A DNA stretch of 64,000 nt from Paulinella micropora (lineage: Eukaryota > Cercozoa > Imbricatea > Euglyphida > Paulinellidae): the NCBI GenBank assembly GCA_019918135.1, contig WBZZ01001682.1, forward strand, positions 32,501 to 96,500, in the 5' to 3' direction. Positions 45,115 to 54,503 of this stretch are shown in pieces (position 1 is the first letter of the stretch; the number at the start of each line of letters is the position of its first letter). The notes below the pieces were generated by a model. The model saw only the letters and a program-made list of their open reading frames with translations, did no database searches and was not told the origin of the DNA. The position numbers were made by a program, and so were the translations under genes.

Positions 45115-45154
45115 AAGAGCAAAAATTAAAACTTGTGGTCCTTCACTTAAGAAG

Positions 45155-45674
45155 ATGACCACTGCCGTGACACCGGAAGAAGCCCTGGCCCTGTGGGGAA
45201 TTCTGGTCTTTGTGCTAACGGCCCTGCTAGTGCTGCTGAGAAGAGTGAGAAAAAAGCCACCCGCCGTCGACCTGGACGCCTACGTGCCGCTCGACGATGT
45301 CCTCCCCCCAGCAGACCAAGAGACAATCGCTGGCGCAGCTGTTCGCGCTGGAGATGGTGTTCCAAAAGTACGGGCTGTTGCGGTTCGAGGAGATGAAGGA
45401 ACTGAAACAGGTGCAGAGATTAGGTCTTGAACAGCAGGTTGAGGCCGTACAGACATGGTTCTTGCCTGCCTGGAAGGACGGAAAGCTCGCTGACTTTGTG
45501 CGCTCCGAGGCAGGAATCTGGGCCGAGCTCGCCTGCAAGTTCCGCGCGCCCACGCAGCAGCCCCAGCAGCTGCAGCAGCGCCTCGTGGCTAAAAGACAGT
45601 TGTGCCAGGACCAAGCCTTCCTTGGCGAAATTACTGCTTTCTTGGCAAAAATATGTACGGTCATTACGTATTAA
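45155..45674 (+). CDS. Membrane-anchored small protein and overlapping helical frame
   Basis: The ATG at 45,155 opens a product with one strong membrane helix (LWGILVFVLTALLVLLRRV) followed by basic residues and an acidic, Pro-rich stretch. Overlapping coding sequence in the second half of the region gives a helical product (LAQLFALEMVFQKYGLLRF, QVEAVQTWFLPAWKDGKL) ending near 45,674. These could be two overlapping small genes or the remains of one. Small single-span proteins of this type are common near capsid genes of Polinton-like viruses. Confidence 0.45.
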
Positions 45675-45692
45675 AAAATTTTAATCTTGCGC

Positions 45693-46004
45693 ATGAACGT
45701 TTTTAAAAACTGGCGGAAAGAGATGACCAAGCGAGCTCGCGAACGCCGGACGGCCAAGCAGGCCGCGAAGAAGGAAGAAAGGCAAGAGAAAGAGACGGCC
45801 AAGCAAGAGGCCAAGCAAACCAAGGCGGACGAGCAAGCCGCCAAGCGCGCGCGGATCGGCCGGCGCAAGTATGAAGACCGAGAGACCAAGGAACACAACA
45901 AGGAGGACCGGCAGAAGACCGCGCGCACGATGGGCGTGACCGTGCCGCTCGCGATTGGGGCCGTCGCGATCTCGGCCGCCGTGATCATGTCCGGAAAAAA
46001 ATAA
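45693..46004 (+). CDS. Basic coiled-coil protein with C-terminal membrane helix
   Basis: A 103-residue frame, whole, starting at ATG 45,693. It is rich in Lys, Arg, Glu and Ala for most of its length (KRARERRTAKQAAKKEERQE), then has a hydrophobic C-terminal helix (GVTVPLAIGAVAISAAVIM). It lies directly before the major capsid gene. The charge pattern fits a DNA-condensing or membrane-tethered virion protein. The upstream AT block TTAAAAAATTTTAATCTTG resembles the shared promoter motif. Confidence 0.55.
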   Translation: MNVFKNWRKEMTKRARERRTAKQAAKKEERQEKETAKQEAKQTKADEQAAKRARIGRRKYEDRETKEHNKEDRQKTARTMGVTVPLAIGAVAISAAVIMSGKK

Positions 46005-46046
46005 ATTTATTTTCTGGTTGCCTTATATTAATTAACCGACACCAAG
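46005..46046 (+). promoter_or_regulatory. Late-type promoter motif before capsid gene
   Basis: AAATTTATTTTCTGGTTGCC ends about 25 bp before the capsid ATG. It is nearly the same as the motif at 43,149, which supports a shared late promoter. Confidence 0.55.
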
Positions 46047-47806
46047 ATGTTCGGCGGCAAGCGAACATATGCGGGGACTGTAATGCCCCCACCCGAAAAG
46101 AAGGCTATGCTCGTGCATGCCAATGACCGCGACCCAGTGACCGGCGCCGCGGTCGTGGTCGCCCCGAAGCATATCGTCAAGATGCCCACGCGCCCCGTCT
46201 GGACGCAAACCATCATGACGCCCAAGCCCAACACCGCCGCGCTCGATAACACCGCCTACTTCTCGTTCATCCTCGAGAACAACTCCCCGGGAGGACGCCA
46301 CCCTTCGCTTCGAGATCAAGTTTGCGGCCACCGGCACGCCGACCGACTCCCGCGTCCTGCCCGTAACCCACTGGTTTGAACGCATCGAATTCTACGAAAG
46401 GCTCAGTGGTCAACAGTTGGCTAGATACTATGGTGATGTCTTGCACTTGCGGATGAACACCCTGAGCCAAGAGGCGTTGGCAAGCATCAACGACATGCTC
46501 AACCAGAACATGTACGGCCGCCTGAGCTCGCGCGCGTGGAGCAGCGGCGACGTCCAGTGGTTTTACCTGCCGATAGTGGACTTCAAATCGATTTGAGCCA
46601 CTTGAAGGGAGACCTAGAGGTCCGATTTTACCCGCGCGGCTCGATTTCGTAGAGGACCAGACGGCGCAAACCGTCCCTTGTACCGCGACGCTGGAGGAAG
46701 TGCGTCTAATCTCCTCGTCCACGCTTATGCCTAACGGTTTGCTGGTGGGCAAGCACCCGGACAAGATCGGCAAGACTTTGCGCCATCAATACCTGGACTA
46801 CGTGCAATTCATCGATCATGGCAAAGTGATGCAGCCGTCGTCCAGGGTCACGGTCGATTTGGACCAGTTCAACCACCGCTCGGGCGCCCTGTTTGTGCAC
46901 CTGCGTCGCTCGGGCCTCCAGACCGGCTACAGCGCCGGCGCCGTCACCTACAACCCGGACCGCGCCTATGAAGCGACCGGGCGTCTGCTCAAGTGCGAGG
47001 CGCTCGGGGACACCGCGACGATCGATCTGGAAGATGTGCAAGGGCGCAGCCAGCTTGGTCAGGGAACCCCCGTGAACGAGCGCTATTTCAGGGAGCACAC
47101 GGCCAACGAGCTGTTCAACGAAATGTTTGCCAACAGCAACAACGTGTACGTGATCCCGTTCTCAAACGATCTGCGGAGCATGCTCGACGGCGAAATGGAC
47201 GGCTACAAGCACTTCGTGGGAGCACGGGAACGCCTCGTGTTCAACACTGCCGCCGCACCGACCGAGACCACGCTGGAGCTGGCGCCGTCCATCAGCATCA
47301 CCATCGCTAACACTAACCGGATGACGTTCAGGTACGAGGGTGTGGTCGTAGCGATCGCGGACGTCGACGAGGACAAGACGCTTGCATCCGTTGGCTCCAG
47401 CACGTGGCACTACGAGATGCCCGCGACGGGTGCGTGGACCAACATCAACACGCTTTTGGCTAAAAACTCGTATCTCAAGAGCAAGGGCATCAAGATCGCG
47501 CTGGCGAGCAAGACCGGCACGGCCGCCAACGTCCAGGCCGGTACCGTCGCCGTGACCGCGACTTTCACTGACCTCAACGATCAGCCCCTTGTGTGTGGCA
47601 AGGACGACCTGCTGAAGTTCACGATCACGCTGGACGACCAGTCCCTGGCGGAAAGGCTCGGTGGCCAGGAGTACTTGCCCAAGACCTACACGCCGGGCAA
47701 GCGCGGGTTCCGCTCGGGCGTGTCTGACGTCTGCATCTACTCGGCGTTCTTCCGCCACCTGCACGAGGGCAACGGGCGCCTGGAGGCCGCGGCGGTGCAC
47801 AGCTAA
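46047..47806 (+). pseudogene. Major capsid protein, double-jelly-roll type
   Basis: About 585 residues. The strongest signature is THWFERIEFYERLSGQQLAR followed by a Tyr-Gly-Asp, as in the first jelly roll of Polinton, Polinton-like and related major capsid proteins. It is followed by a Met/Asn/Leu-rich loop, WFYLPIVDF, and later EVRLISSS, a PDKIGKTLRHQYLDYVQFID strand and many beta strands to the end. It would form the icosahedral shell and is the main reason to call the element virus-like. Its neighbours (membrane proteins upstream, resolvase and penton-like candidate downstream) fit. It is broken (about two breaks) yet most of the fold is still readable. Confidence 0.75.
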
Positions 47807-47863
47807 AACACTAGGGAAAATAGCGTTTTTAAAATTAAAAGGCAATAGATTTGTGAGAAAAGA

Positions 47864-47996
47864 AAATGGAACCGCTCGTGGCCGCAATTTCGCCATTGGT
47901 GTAATAGGAGTGGTCGGGTGCGTATGCATTCTATACTTTCCGGTCAGGTGTCCCGACGAGGAACAAGTGGCACCGGCAGTGGTAGTGCAAGCTTAA
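47864..47996 (+). CDS. Tiny membrane protein
   Basis: A short frame after the capsid gene encodes one hydrophobic helix (FAIGVIGVVGCVCILYF) and a polar tail (CPDEEQVAPAVVVQ). The start is unclear because the nearest ATG is in another frame. It resembles the single-span peptides often found beside capsid genes, but could be chance. Confidence 0.3.
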
Positions 47997-48631
47997 GACA
48001 GAAACTGTTTAATAAGATTATCTACTTGGCCGAAAAACACTCTCAAGCGCTTGTTCAGATTTTGTTCTGCAGCTGCCCAGTAGCGCTGCCGCCGACAGGC
48101 GACGGCCCGCGCCAACTGGGGTACGAACGGACCGGCGCTAGGGTACGGTTTGAAAACCCGCTCAGCCAGACCCAAGTTCCCGAGGTCTAATAAAGGCAGC
48201 TGGATGTTGAAAAACAAGCTCTGCTGCTGTTGGTCGTCGCCGGTGGACCAGGCGCCGGCTGGCAAGGGCTCATACCGGGCGGGGCGCACGAACTCGGTGA
48301 CGAGGCCGACGATATCATCCGGTAGATGTTCGTCCAACAACCGCAGCGCCAGGTGCTCCGCTGCCACCGCGCGAATGATCTGCTGCGCCACCGGTGGCAC
48401 CAGGACGGCCAGGTCGAGGAACGAACACGACACAAAAGGGGCGGGTACACAGAAGACCTGGCCGCTGCCCTCATGTACGACGAACTGGCTGTTGCGCGCA
48501 GTCACCGAAACACAGCTCGCCAGCAGTTCGGGTATCGTCGGCGCGATGTCGTTGAACGCGGGGCTCTTGAACCTGTGGTCGATCAGGGCATCCACGACCC
48601 GTCGCTCGGCCTCTGTCATCATCGAAGTCAT
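47993..48631 (-). CDS. Unrecognised 212-residue protein
   Basis: A whole frame from ATG 48,631 to the stop at 47,993, tail to tail with the tiny membrane gene. The start is MTSMMTEAERRVVDALIDHR. A hydrophobic middle follows (LDLAVLVPPVAQQIIRAVAA), then an F-box-like or ankyrin-neighbour-like LPDDIVGLVTEFVRPARY, and a C-terminal part with aromatic and Arg-rich helices. LPxDIVxxVxxFV is the usual start of F-box-type motifs, which would suggest binding to host ubiquitin ligase parts. This is a weak, short match. It has its own upstream boxes at 48,667-48,778. Confidence 0.5.
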   Translation of the reverse strand: MTSMMTEAERRVVDALIDHRFKSPAFNDIAPTIPELLASCVSVTARNSQFVVHEGSGQVFCVPAPFVSCSFLDLAVLVPPVAQQIIRAVAAEHLALRLLDEHLPDDIVGLVTEFVRPARYEPLPAGAWSTGDDQQQQSLFFNIQLPLLDLGNLGLAERVFKPYPSAGPFVPQLARAVACRRQRYWAAAEQNLNKRLRVFFGQVDNLIKQFLS

Positions 48632-48666
48632 TTCGGTTCTAGCTTTATGAAAGTGACAAGGCCGCG

Positions 48667-48778
48667 TCCGTTACTTTTTCACTTTTCTTTTGAATTTGGG
48701 CCCGGCCGAACCATTTGAGTTGTCTCCGTTCAAAAAGCAGTGTCCGTTACTTTTCATTTTCTTTTGAATTTGGGCCCG
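48667..48778. promoter_or_regulatory. Duplicated upstream box
   Basis: Two direct copies of TCCGTTACTTTT...CTTTTGAATTTGGGCCCG (48,667-48,703 and 48,747-48,778) lie between divergent genes. GTTACT and GGGCCC boxes also lie near other genes of the element. Confidence 0.5.
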
Positions 48779-48839
48779 TTAGTAAAAAATTAATGCTCTG
48801 CTGCCCTCTTTTAACCAAAGGACAAAGGCAAAACTAGAG

Positions 48840-49172
48840 ATGTCTTCCAGCTCCTGTGCAACTTGCGGCCACGCCACCACCGCCCCTGTGAAGGAAAAGA
48901 AAGCCAGAGCGCCGTCCGCGTACAACGAATTTTTCAAACAAAAGATGCAGGACCCCGAGATTTGCGCACTCGAGCACAAAATGAGAATGAAGGTCATCTC
49001 CGAACAATGGAACGCCCAAAAGGAGAAGACGGCTATGGCTGCTCCTTCTTCCGCTGCACCCCGGTCGGAACAGGTATCGGCAGCGAGCGAGACTCCCTGC
49101 TGGACGCCCCGCGTTGGTCCGAACCCTTTGACAAGCGCGGACATGGCCAGACCGAGAGCGTCCGAGAGATGA
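48840..49172 (+). CDS. Small HMG/YABBY-like DNA-binding protein with CxxC
   Basis: ATG 48,840 follows an A/T block plus GCTCTGCTGCCC motif. The N-terminal part has CATCGHA, a CxxC zinc-knuckle-like unit. Then come APSAYNEFFKQKMQDPEI and MKVISEQWNAQKEK, the pattern of the small HMG-box/YABBY-like proteins common in large DNA viruses of eukaryotes (Pro-Ser-x-Tyr-Asn-x-Phe ... Trp). It may bind and package viral DNA or regulate late genes. About 110 residues. The 3' part overlaps the resolvase gene on the other strand. A second open frame over the same end makes the exact C-terminus uncertain. Confidence 0.55.
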   Translation: MSSSSCATCGHATTAPVKEKKARAPSAYNEFFKQKMQDPEICALEHKMRMKVISEQWNAQKEKTAMAAPSSAAPRSEQVSAASETPCWTPRVGPNPLTSADMARPRASER

Positions 49173-49645
49173 GGCGACTCTGTGAGACACTTCGTCTCGC
49201 CAGTAACGTTGAACAATTCTATTAAATTTTGTGCCAGCACTTTGGACTGTAGCTTGTACTTCCCCTTGACTCTGCCTGATATAGTCGGAGTCAATGAGAA
49301 AAAGCAACTGAACTTGAAACTAGAAGGATAATAGATAAGCTCCTTGGCACCGAGACTGAGCATAGTTGCACCGGCCGCCGCTTGAATGAGCAGATTGTCT
49401 GGCTTTGTGTTGGCCATCCCGAGCACTTGGTCCTCGACCACTACAAGATCGGCGTTTTGCAATTCCTCGATAGCGTGCAGACACGCAAACAAGGACTTGG
49501 TCTTGAAGCTGTCGGTGTCGCTTTGTCTGGCTATGTCTAAGACGCTGGCATAAGTGACTGCGATGGCGTTGGTGCTGTTGTCCTTTTCGAGCACCACGAC
49601 TCCCAAGTTTCTCAGTCCTGGGTCGATTGCTACGATTTTTTTCAT
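49130..49645 (-). CDS. RuvC-fold Holliday junction resolvase (A22-like)
   Basis: ATG 49,645. KIVAIDPGLRNLGVVVLE holds the first catalytic Asp. ADLVVVEDQVLG holds the catalytic Glu in the second strand. SPHLSDALGLAMSALV near 49,170 holds the final Asp pair site (SDA). About 170 residues to here matches poxvirus A22 and related viral resolvases. It would cut branched replication intermediates before packaging, or resolve joined ends. The frame stays open further to 48,779, but that part is the antisense of the HMG-like gene and is probably not used. The catalytic residues are all visible and the core looks whole. Confidence 0.75.
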
Positions 49646-49671
49646 TTTTCTTCTCTCATTTTGTTTTATTA

Positions 49672-50836
49672 CTAAACGAACTTTCTTTTTTTTTGTTCAC
49701 ACGTCCTCATACCAAGACAAGCTGACGTACACGTCGGCACTGCCTGTAGTGGTCGAGGCGGCCAGACACAAACTTCCCCGGGCCCAACGCTGATGTCCAG
49801 CTTGCTCAAGTCTAGCGAAGTGGCGGCCGACCCGGTCGAGGACACGACGCACGCTGCGGCCGCATTGCCGCCAGACACCGTGACGAGGGACGTGCTGTAG
49901 TCAGTATTAGAAGAGGCCGAGTCGTGGTTCGCGTAGGTCGGCGCGCTGCCAAACGTGGCCTGGGTCAGCACGCGCAGGACTACGACGGCGACCGTCAGCA
50001 ACAGCGGGTACAGCACGTCGTTGTTGGCCAAGGCCCCGATCAAGGCCTTGTTGCGGATGGTCAGCACGTTCTGTTCGGTGGCGCCGATGGTCTGCATGGT
50101 GGGACGAGCGAAGCTCAGGCCCAGCTGCCGCACGAAGCCCTCGATAAAGACTCCGACCGAGGCGCTGCGCAGCTGGGCGCTCGCACCAATCGTCTGCAGA
50201 CGGAAAGGCAGCGAAGCGTTCGACAGCGACGGCAGGGTATTGGCGCCCGCGTAGCGTATGCGGTGCACGGGCACGAGGGCGCCGTCCAACTGCCGTTCGG
50301 TTGAGAAAACGATGGAACCGAATCCCAAGTATTGAAATTTGACTTCGAAGATATTGCCCTTCGACCAGTCCTTGCGATCTAAGCTGTCGCCGCCGAGACA
50401 GGTATCGAGTTTTCAGTTCTTCTGATCTATGTACGTGTCCACGCCCGCGTTGCGGTGCAGGATGCGCAGCCGGTTGCACTGTGTCTGGTCCTGCACGAAG
50501 AAGAACCCGTTGGAGTCGTCGCCGATGCCCGCCAGCGCCGAGTTGGCCACATTCGGCGACGCAGGAAAGAGCGGCAGACCAGCCCTTGTCCGGCGCGGTA
50601 CTTGCAGCGCCTGAGACTTGTGCCGTGCCGCTCAACGACACCAGGCCGTTGGCGCAGGCCACCGAGCCAGAGGTAGTGAACTTGCGGGGGTTGAGCGAGC
50701 CGGCGTAAGGGAAAGCCTCCTGCAAGAGCGGCGTAGGGTACGCGACCTTGTGCTCCCCAAAGGCCGTGGTCATGGAGTGCAACGGCTTGGTCTCGATTGT
50801 GTCCTCCAGCCGCAGCCGTTTCGTTCCGCCGAGCAT
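49672..50836 (-). pseudogene. Virion protein candidate with VH-loop and membrane segment
   Basis: About 385 residues. The start is MLGGTKRLRLEDTIETKPLH. A later part has FQYLGFGSIVFSTERQLDGA followed by LVPVHRIRYAGANTLPSLSN. This pattern (LGFGSIxFxxE ... VHxIxYAN ... LxNPxLP) recurs in structural proteins of phages and large eukaryotic DNA viruses. A hydrophobic stretch (YPLLLTVAVVVLRVL) and a Ser/Ala-rich beta tail follow. It diverges from the penton-like gene. A surface or vertex role is inferred. Broken, about three breaks. Confidence 0.5.
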
Positions 50837-50908
50837 CAGTGATATTTTTTTATTCTCTGTTATTTGTTAGTAGTTAGTGACAGGGAAAATAAGTCGTTTT
50901 TTTTTTAA
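50837..50908. promoter_or_regulatory. Divergent promoter between two virion genes
   Basis: ATATTTTTTTATTCTCTGTT resembles the late-type motif (A/T block then TTCTCTG) and is followed by a T-run just before ATG 50,909. Confidence 0.45.
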
Positions 50909-51711
50909 ATGAGTTCCCTGCGTAACATTAGCAAAATGAACCTGCTGGTCAGGAGCAAGGACCGGGACAGGGTACAGGGAGCGAGCGACAGCGGAGAGTT
51001 CCGGTTGCTCTTGTCGGAGGCTATCTAGGGCCGGTACAAGCTCATTCGGGCCACGGTGCCCAACGCGCTGTACAACGTGAATTGGAAAAACAACAAGCTG
51101 TACCTAACCAGCACGGCCACGGGCGACGTGACCATCACGATCCCGTTACAGAATTACACAGGGGAGACCTTGGCCAACGCGCTGCAGAGTTTGCTGATCA
51201 ACGAAGGGTACGTGCAGCCCGGGCAGACGATCGGCATCACGTACCTCGATACCCACCTCAAGCTACAGTTTACGTTGAGCGCAGGCGCAGAGTTCAAGAT
51301 CTACTGCAAGCAATCCAACACGGACAGCGCGCACGCGGTGCTCGGCTTCGAGACTTCGGCCCAGGACGCAGAGACTTGGCTGACGCAGGGGCAGACCAGG
51401 GTCTGGCCAAACGTGGTGGCGCTGGGCCTGCCGACTAGCCTTGGCATCCGGATCAAGGAGTGCTCGACTTTGGCCTACTCGGTCGGCGGCTTCTACGAAG
51501 TGTGGAACGGCAACAGCGTCACGCGGCACCAAGGATCACTCGGCCAGCCTGATCATTTCGTTCTTGGCCTCGAGCGGTGGCTACCAGTCTAGCGCCCAGG
51601 ACAGGCACGACCAGTACCAAGTATCTCAACGTCCAGGTCGTGTCGCCTGACACGCGCGACAAGGTCGACCTCAACGGGGCAGACTGGGAAATGCTGCTGA
51701 GCAAGGCGTAA
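50909..51711 (+). pseudogene. Penton-like minor capsid protein candidate
   Basis: About 265 residues, beta-rich. After a polar start there is RYKLIRATVPNALYNVNWKN, the 'IPNSxYNI'-type opening found in minor capsid/penton proteins of Polinton-like viruses and virophages. TITIPLQNYTGETLANALQ, then YLDTHLKLQFTLSAGAEF and HAVLGFETS follow. This order (strand, Gly-Tyr-Thr helix, strands, LGF) is typical. It lies close to the capsid gene, as pentons do. Broken, about two breaks. Confidence 0.5.
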
Positions 51712-51758
51712 GGAAATTTTTTTAATATTGTGGGCGGTGTATTTCAAGAAAACTCGTG

Positions 51759-52064
51759 ATGTCAAAGGGCAATGGGGTGAAGAGATCGGCAGGAAGAGCC
51801 GCGAGGATGGCCGCGAGCAGCAGCAGCAGCAGCAGTAGTAGCAGCAGCAGCAGCAGCAGCGCGCCACTGCGAGCACCGCGGCCGGCGGCAGCGGCACCAG
51901 CACCGCCACCTGACCCGGTCGAGCAGCACCACCACGACCCAGTCGAATACACGCGCTACCTGCTGGCCCTGACCAAGAAGAAAAACAGCGCGAGCTCCGG
52001 CGTGCCGGCCTTCAGGCCGAAAGCGGCCAAGCGGAGGAAGAAGAAGACGACAACGAAAATTTAA
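51759..52064 (+). CDS. Ser-run basic protein
   Basis: A 101-residue whole frame. A basic start (MSKGNGVKRSAGRAARMAA) precedes a run of about 15 Ser coded by AGC/AGT repeats, then an Ala/Pro-rich stretch, an acidic/His patch (EQHHHDPVEYTRYLLALTKK) and a very basic end (KAAKRRKKKTTTK). It may be a DNA-binding core or mu-like peptide. The Ser run is a DNA slippage site. Confidence 0.45.
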   Translation: MSKGNGVKRSAGRAARMAASSSSSSSSSSSSSSSAPLRAPRPAAAAPAPPPDPVEQHHHDPVEYTRYLLALTKKKNSASSGVPAFRPKAAKRRKKKTTTKI

Positions 52065-52101
52065 ATCTTGTCGCAAACTTTCTTTTAACAGACAAAAAAG
52101 G

Positions 52102-52769
52102 ATGGACGAGAAAGTCGTGATGCAGCGGGAGGACTCGCATGACTCGGATGACTCGGACGTGAAGCGAGAGGAAGAAAAATGGTCCTCGCGCCACGAGTCT
52201 TATTTCGCCAGCGTGGTGGACGAATGCGCGCTGCACGCGCGCCTCAACAACTCGGCTAGCTATTTTTACTACAACAAGTTCCTTGTCTTCGGGCTGCTGG
52301 CCACTATAGTGCCGGCGGTCTGTTCCGTTATCGTCGGCAATTTCGGCTTCAAGGCGTGTGAAGCAGGCCGGGCGGGCTACGACTGGGTATCTGTCACTTG
52401 CCTGATCTAGTAGCCATCATCTCCGGCATTAATTCGTTTTTTAACTTTGGCCAACGGGCGGAGCGCCACTTCTCTTGTGAAATCCTTTTCGAAATGGTCA
52501 AACACGAGCTGTCAGTCGAGATGGCCAAGAAGAGGCGCTTCAGGCTGGCGGCGGACGTGCTGCTGGTCAAGATTACCATGGCCCTGGAGAAAGTGCGCTC
52601 GAACGAGCAGGTCATACCAGCAGTAGTGTTATGGGCGCACCGTATGGACCGCGAGAAGCTGGCCAAAGCCCGCGCGCAGGTGGCAACGAGCGGCGACCCG
52701 GTCAGGATTCACACTGTCAGGGGCACGCCCGTGACACTGGGCCGGCATTTGATCCCGATGCCTACATGA
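52102..52769 (+). pseudogene. SLATT-like two-helix membrane protein
   Basis: About 220 residues. It has an acidic start, then WSSRHESYFASVVDECALHA, SYFYYNKFLVFGLLATIVPA and a second hydrophobic stretch. INSFFNFGQRAERHFSCEIL follows, then a long charged helix (FEMVKHELSVEMAKKRRFRL). The Trp-x-x-Arg start, two membrane helices and the 'NFxxxAExH' helix are typical of SLATT-type proteins, seen in Polinton-like viruses and in bacterial conflict systems as pore formers. About one break. Confidence 0.5.
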
Positions 52770-53109
52770 CAGTGCAGACCTTGGGACACAGCTCACAACA
52801 GTTGGAAGCGAGAGCGGCCTTAACAAGCTCCCAGATGACGTCGACCACGGGCGGGATCAGCTTGTCCACGTTGTCGTCGGGACACAAGTCCACAAGCACT
52901 GACACGAGGATCTGCTTCTTCTCCTCGCCAGTATGATTAGTATATAGGGCAAGGTACTTGACCTCGTGGACAATGAGCTGTGGCACACTCTGCCAGGAAA
53001 AATCGCTGTAGCTGCGCTTGAGCTCGAGTGCGAGCTCGTGCGAGGTTACGGTGATGGACTCTTGCGACGAGGGCATCAGCCGTTGTTCGGTCTTATGTCT
53101 TTGCAACAT
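52762..53109 (-). CDS. Conserved small virus-type protein
   Basis: A 115-residue frame, whole, from ATG 53,109. It is helical: SWQSVPQLIVHEVKYLALYT, then GEEKKQILVSVLVDLCPD and LIPPVVDVIWELVKAAL. The GxxKKxxV ... IPxxVDxIxxL pattern resembles a small conserved protein of nucleocytoviruses whose job is unknown. It ends just inside the SLATT-like gene (tail to tail) and diverges from the ribonucleotide reductase small subunit across 70 bp. Confidence 0.5.
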   Translation of the reverse strand: MLQRHKTEQRLMPSSQESITVTSHELALELKRSYSDFSWQSVPQLIVHEVKYLALYTNHTGEEKKQILVSVLVDLCPDDNVDKLIPPVVDVIWELVKAALASNCCELCPKVCTVM

Positions 53110-53178
53110 GATTTTTGTTCTTTGCTTTTGTTTTGCGCTATAAGAAAAAAATATATCCTCTTTCCCCTTTGTTATTAA

Positions 53179-54192
53179 ATGGGATTGAATGGCCTTGCTG
53201 AAGCTGGACAACCGGCATCTGAACGAATGAACACTGAAGAAAAACTGCTCGTGCCGGAAGAATCGCGGTTTTGTCTCTTCCCAATACGGCGTCCGGACCT
53301 GTATTCATTCTATGAAGCTTCCCTGCGGTCGTTCTGGACAGCAGACGAGCTAGACCTGAGCCGAGAACAGGCCGATTTCAAGAAATTGAGTGCGGACGAA
53401 CAGCATTTTATTAAGATGGTGCTGGGCTTTTTTGCTAGCTCGGACGGCATCATTCAAGAAAACCTGGCAGCTAATTTTTTGGCCGAAGTGCAGTTCAGTG
53501 AAGCTAGACTTTTTTATTCTTACTAGATCTTTAACGAGGCCGAACACTCGCGGACCTACAGTCTGTTGATTGACACGATCATCAGCGACCAGCAAGAGAA
53601 GGGCAAGCTGTTCAATGCGATCACGCAAGTCCCGACCGTGTCCCAAAAAGCGAAGTGGGCGCTACAGTGGCTCAGCTCGGCCCGGTCTTCGTTTGCCGAG
53701 CGGCTGGTGGCGTTTGCTTGTGTGGAACTTGTCCAGTTCGCCTCTTCTTTCGCCTCGATTTTCTGGATGAAACAAAAACATCCGGGCCTGATGCAAGGCC
53801 TGTGCACCTCGAACGAGTTTATTGCGCGGGACGAGACACAGCACGGCCTGTTCGCGTGCCACTTGTACAAGCACCACGTGTCGAACAAGCTGCAGATGTC
53901 GCGCATTTTCCAGATCGTGGCGGGTTGTGTCGAGGTCGAACGCAGGTTTATCAGCGAGTCACTGCCGGTGGCCTTGTTGGGCCTGAACGCGACGCTGATG
54001 GAGCGCTACGTCGAGTTCGTGGCGGACGGCCTGCTGCAGAACTTGGGCCTGAGCGAAAAGCTGTACGGAGTGACCAAGTGCCCTTTGCCCTTCATGGAGC
54101 AGCTAGGTGTGGTAGGCAAGACGAACTTTTTTAGAGTGAGCGAGTACGCGCGGGCGCTGGCCAAGGAATGGGGCTTAGACCAGGACTTCTAG
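53179..54192 (+). pseudogene. Ribonucleotide reductase small subunit (class Ia R2)
   Basis: Holds the diiron-tyrosyl site that activates the large subunit encoded at 17,266. ESRFCLFPIRRPDLYSFYEA and FWTADELDL (first Asp ligand region), IQENLAANFLAEVQFSEARL, IFNEAEHSRTY (Glu and His ligands), ARDETQHGLFACHLYKHH (second Glu-His pair) and the C-terminal GLDQDF that docks in R1 are all readable. The start is either 53,179 or the in-frame ATG at 53,227, and the latter gives a more usual N-terminus. About 325 residues, the normal size. Almost whole, with about one break. The two subunits lie 36 kb apart. Confidence 0.9.
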
Positions 54193-54196
54193 CCAT

Positions 54197-54465
54197 TGAT
54201 GGTGTCGGACAATGCCATCTCCACTACTGTCTCTTCTAGTGCAATTTCGGCCTCGACGGCCGCGTGGGCGGCAGACTCGGCGGCCGCCTCCGCCTCCTCC
54301 TCTCGTTGGATCAACTGCTTGATCTGCAGGCGCGTCTCCCTGCAACCGCAGACCTTTTCACAGAGCGCTATAAATTCTCTCGTTCTACGGCCAGGATCCG
54401 GCGGCGGGCTAGGTAGGCGGCCAGCTCGTTCTCGTTCTCAGCTAGTGCTTGTCGCAACGCGTCCA
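54197..54465 (-). pseudogene. Small acidic coiled-coil protein
   Basis: About 89 residues on the minus strand. It begins MDALRQALAENENELAAYLA and ends with a Glu/Ala-rich helix (LIQREEEAEAAAESAAHAAV). It is probably a coiled coil. It lies tail to tail with the reductase gene and just after the fibre gene's end. It could be a fibre chaperone by position only. About one break. Confidence 0.4.
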
Positions 54466-54503
54466 TTCTTTTTTATTAAAAATACAGACTGGAAAGAAAA
54501 AAA

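Noticed and set aside
48779-49130. C-terminal extension of the resolvase
   Set aside because: The open frame continues only as antisense of the HMG-like gene and has no known resolvase features. Viral resolvases end near 49,130.
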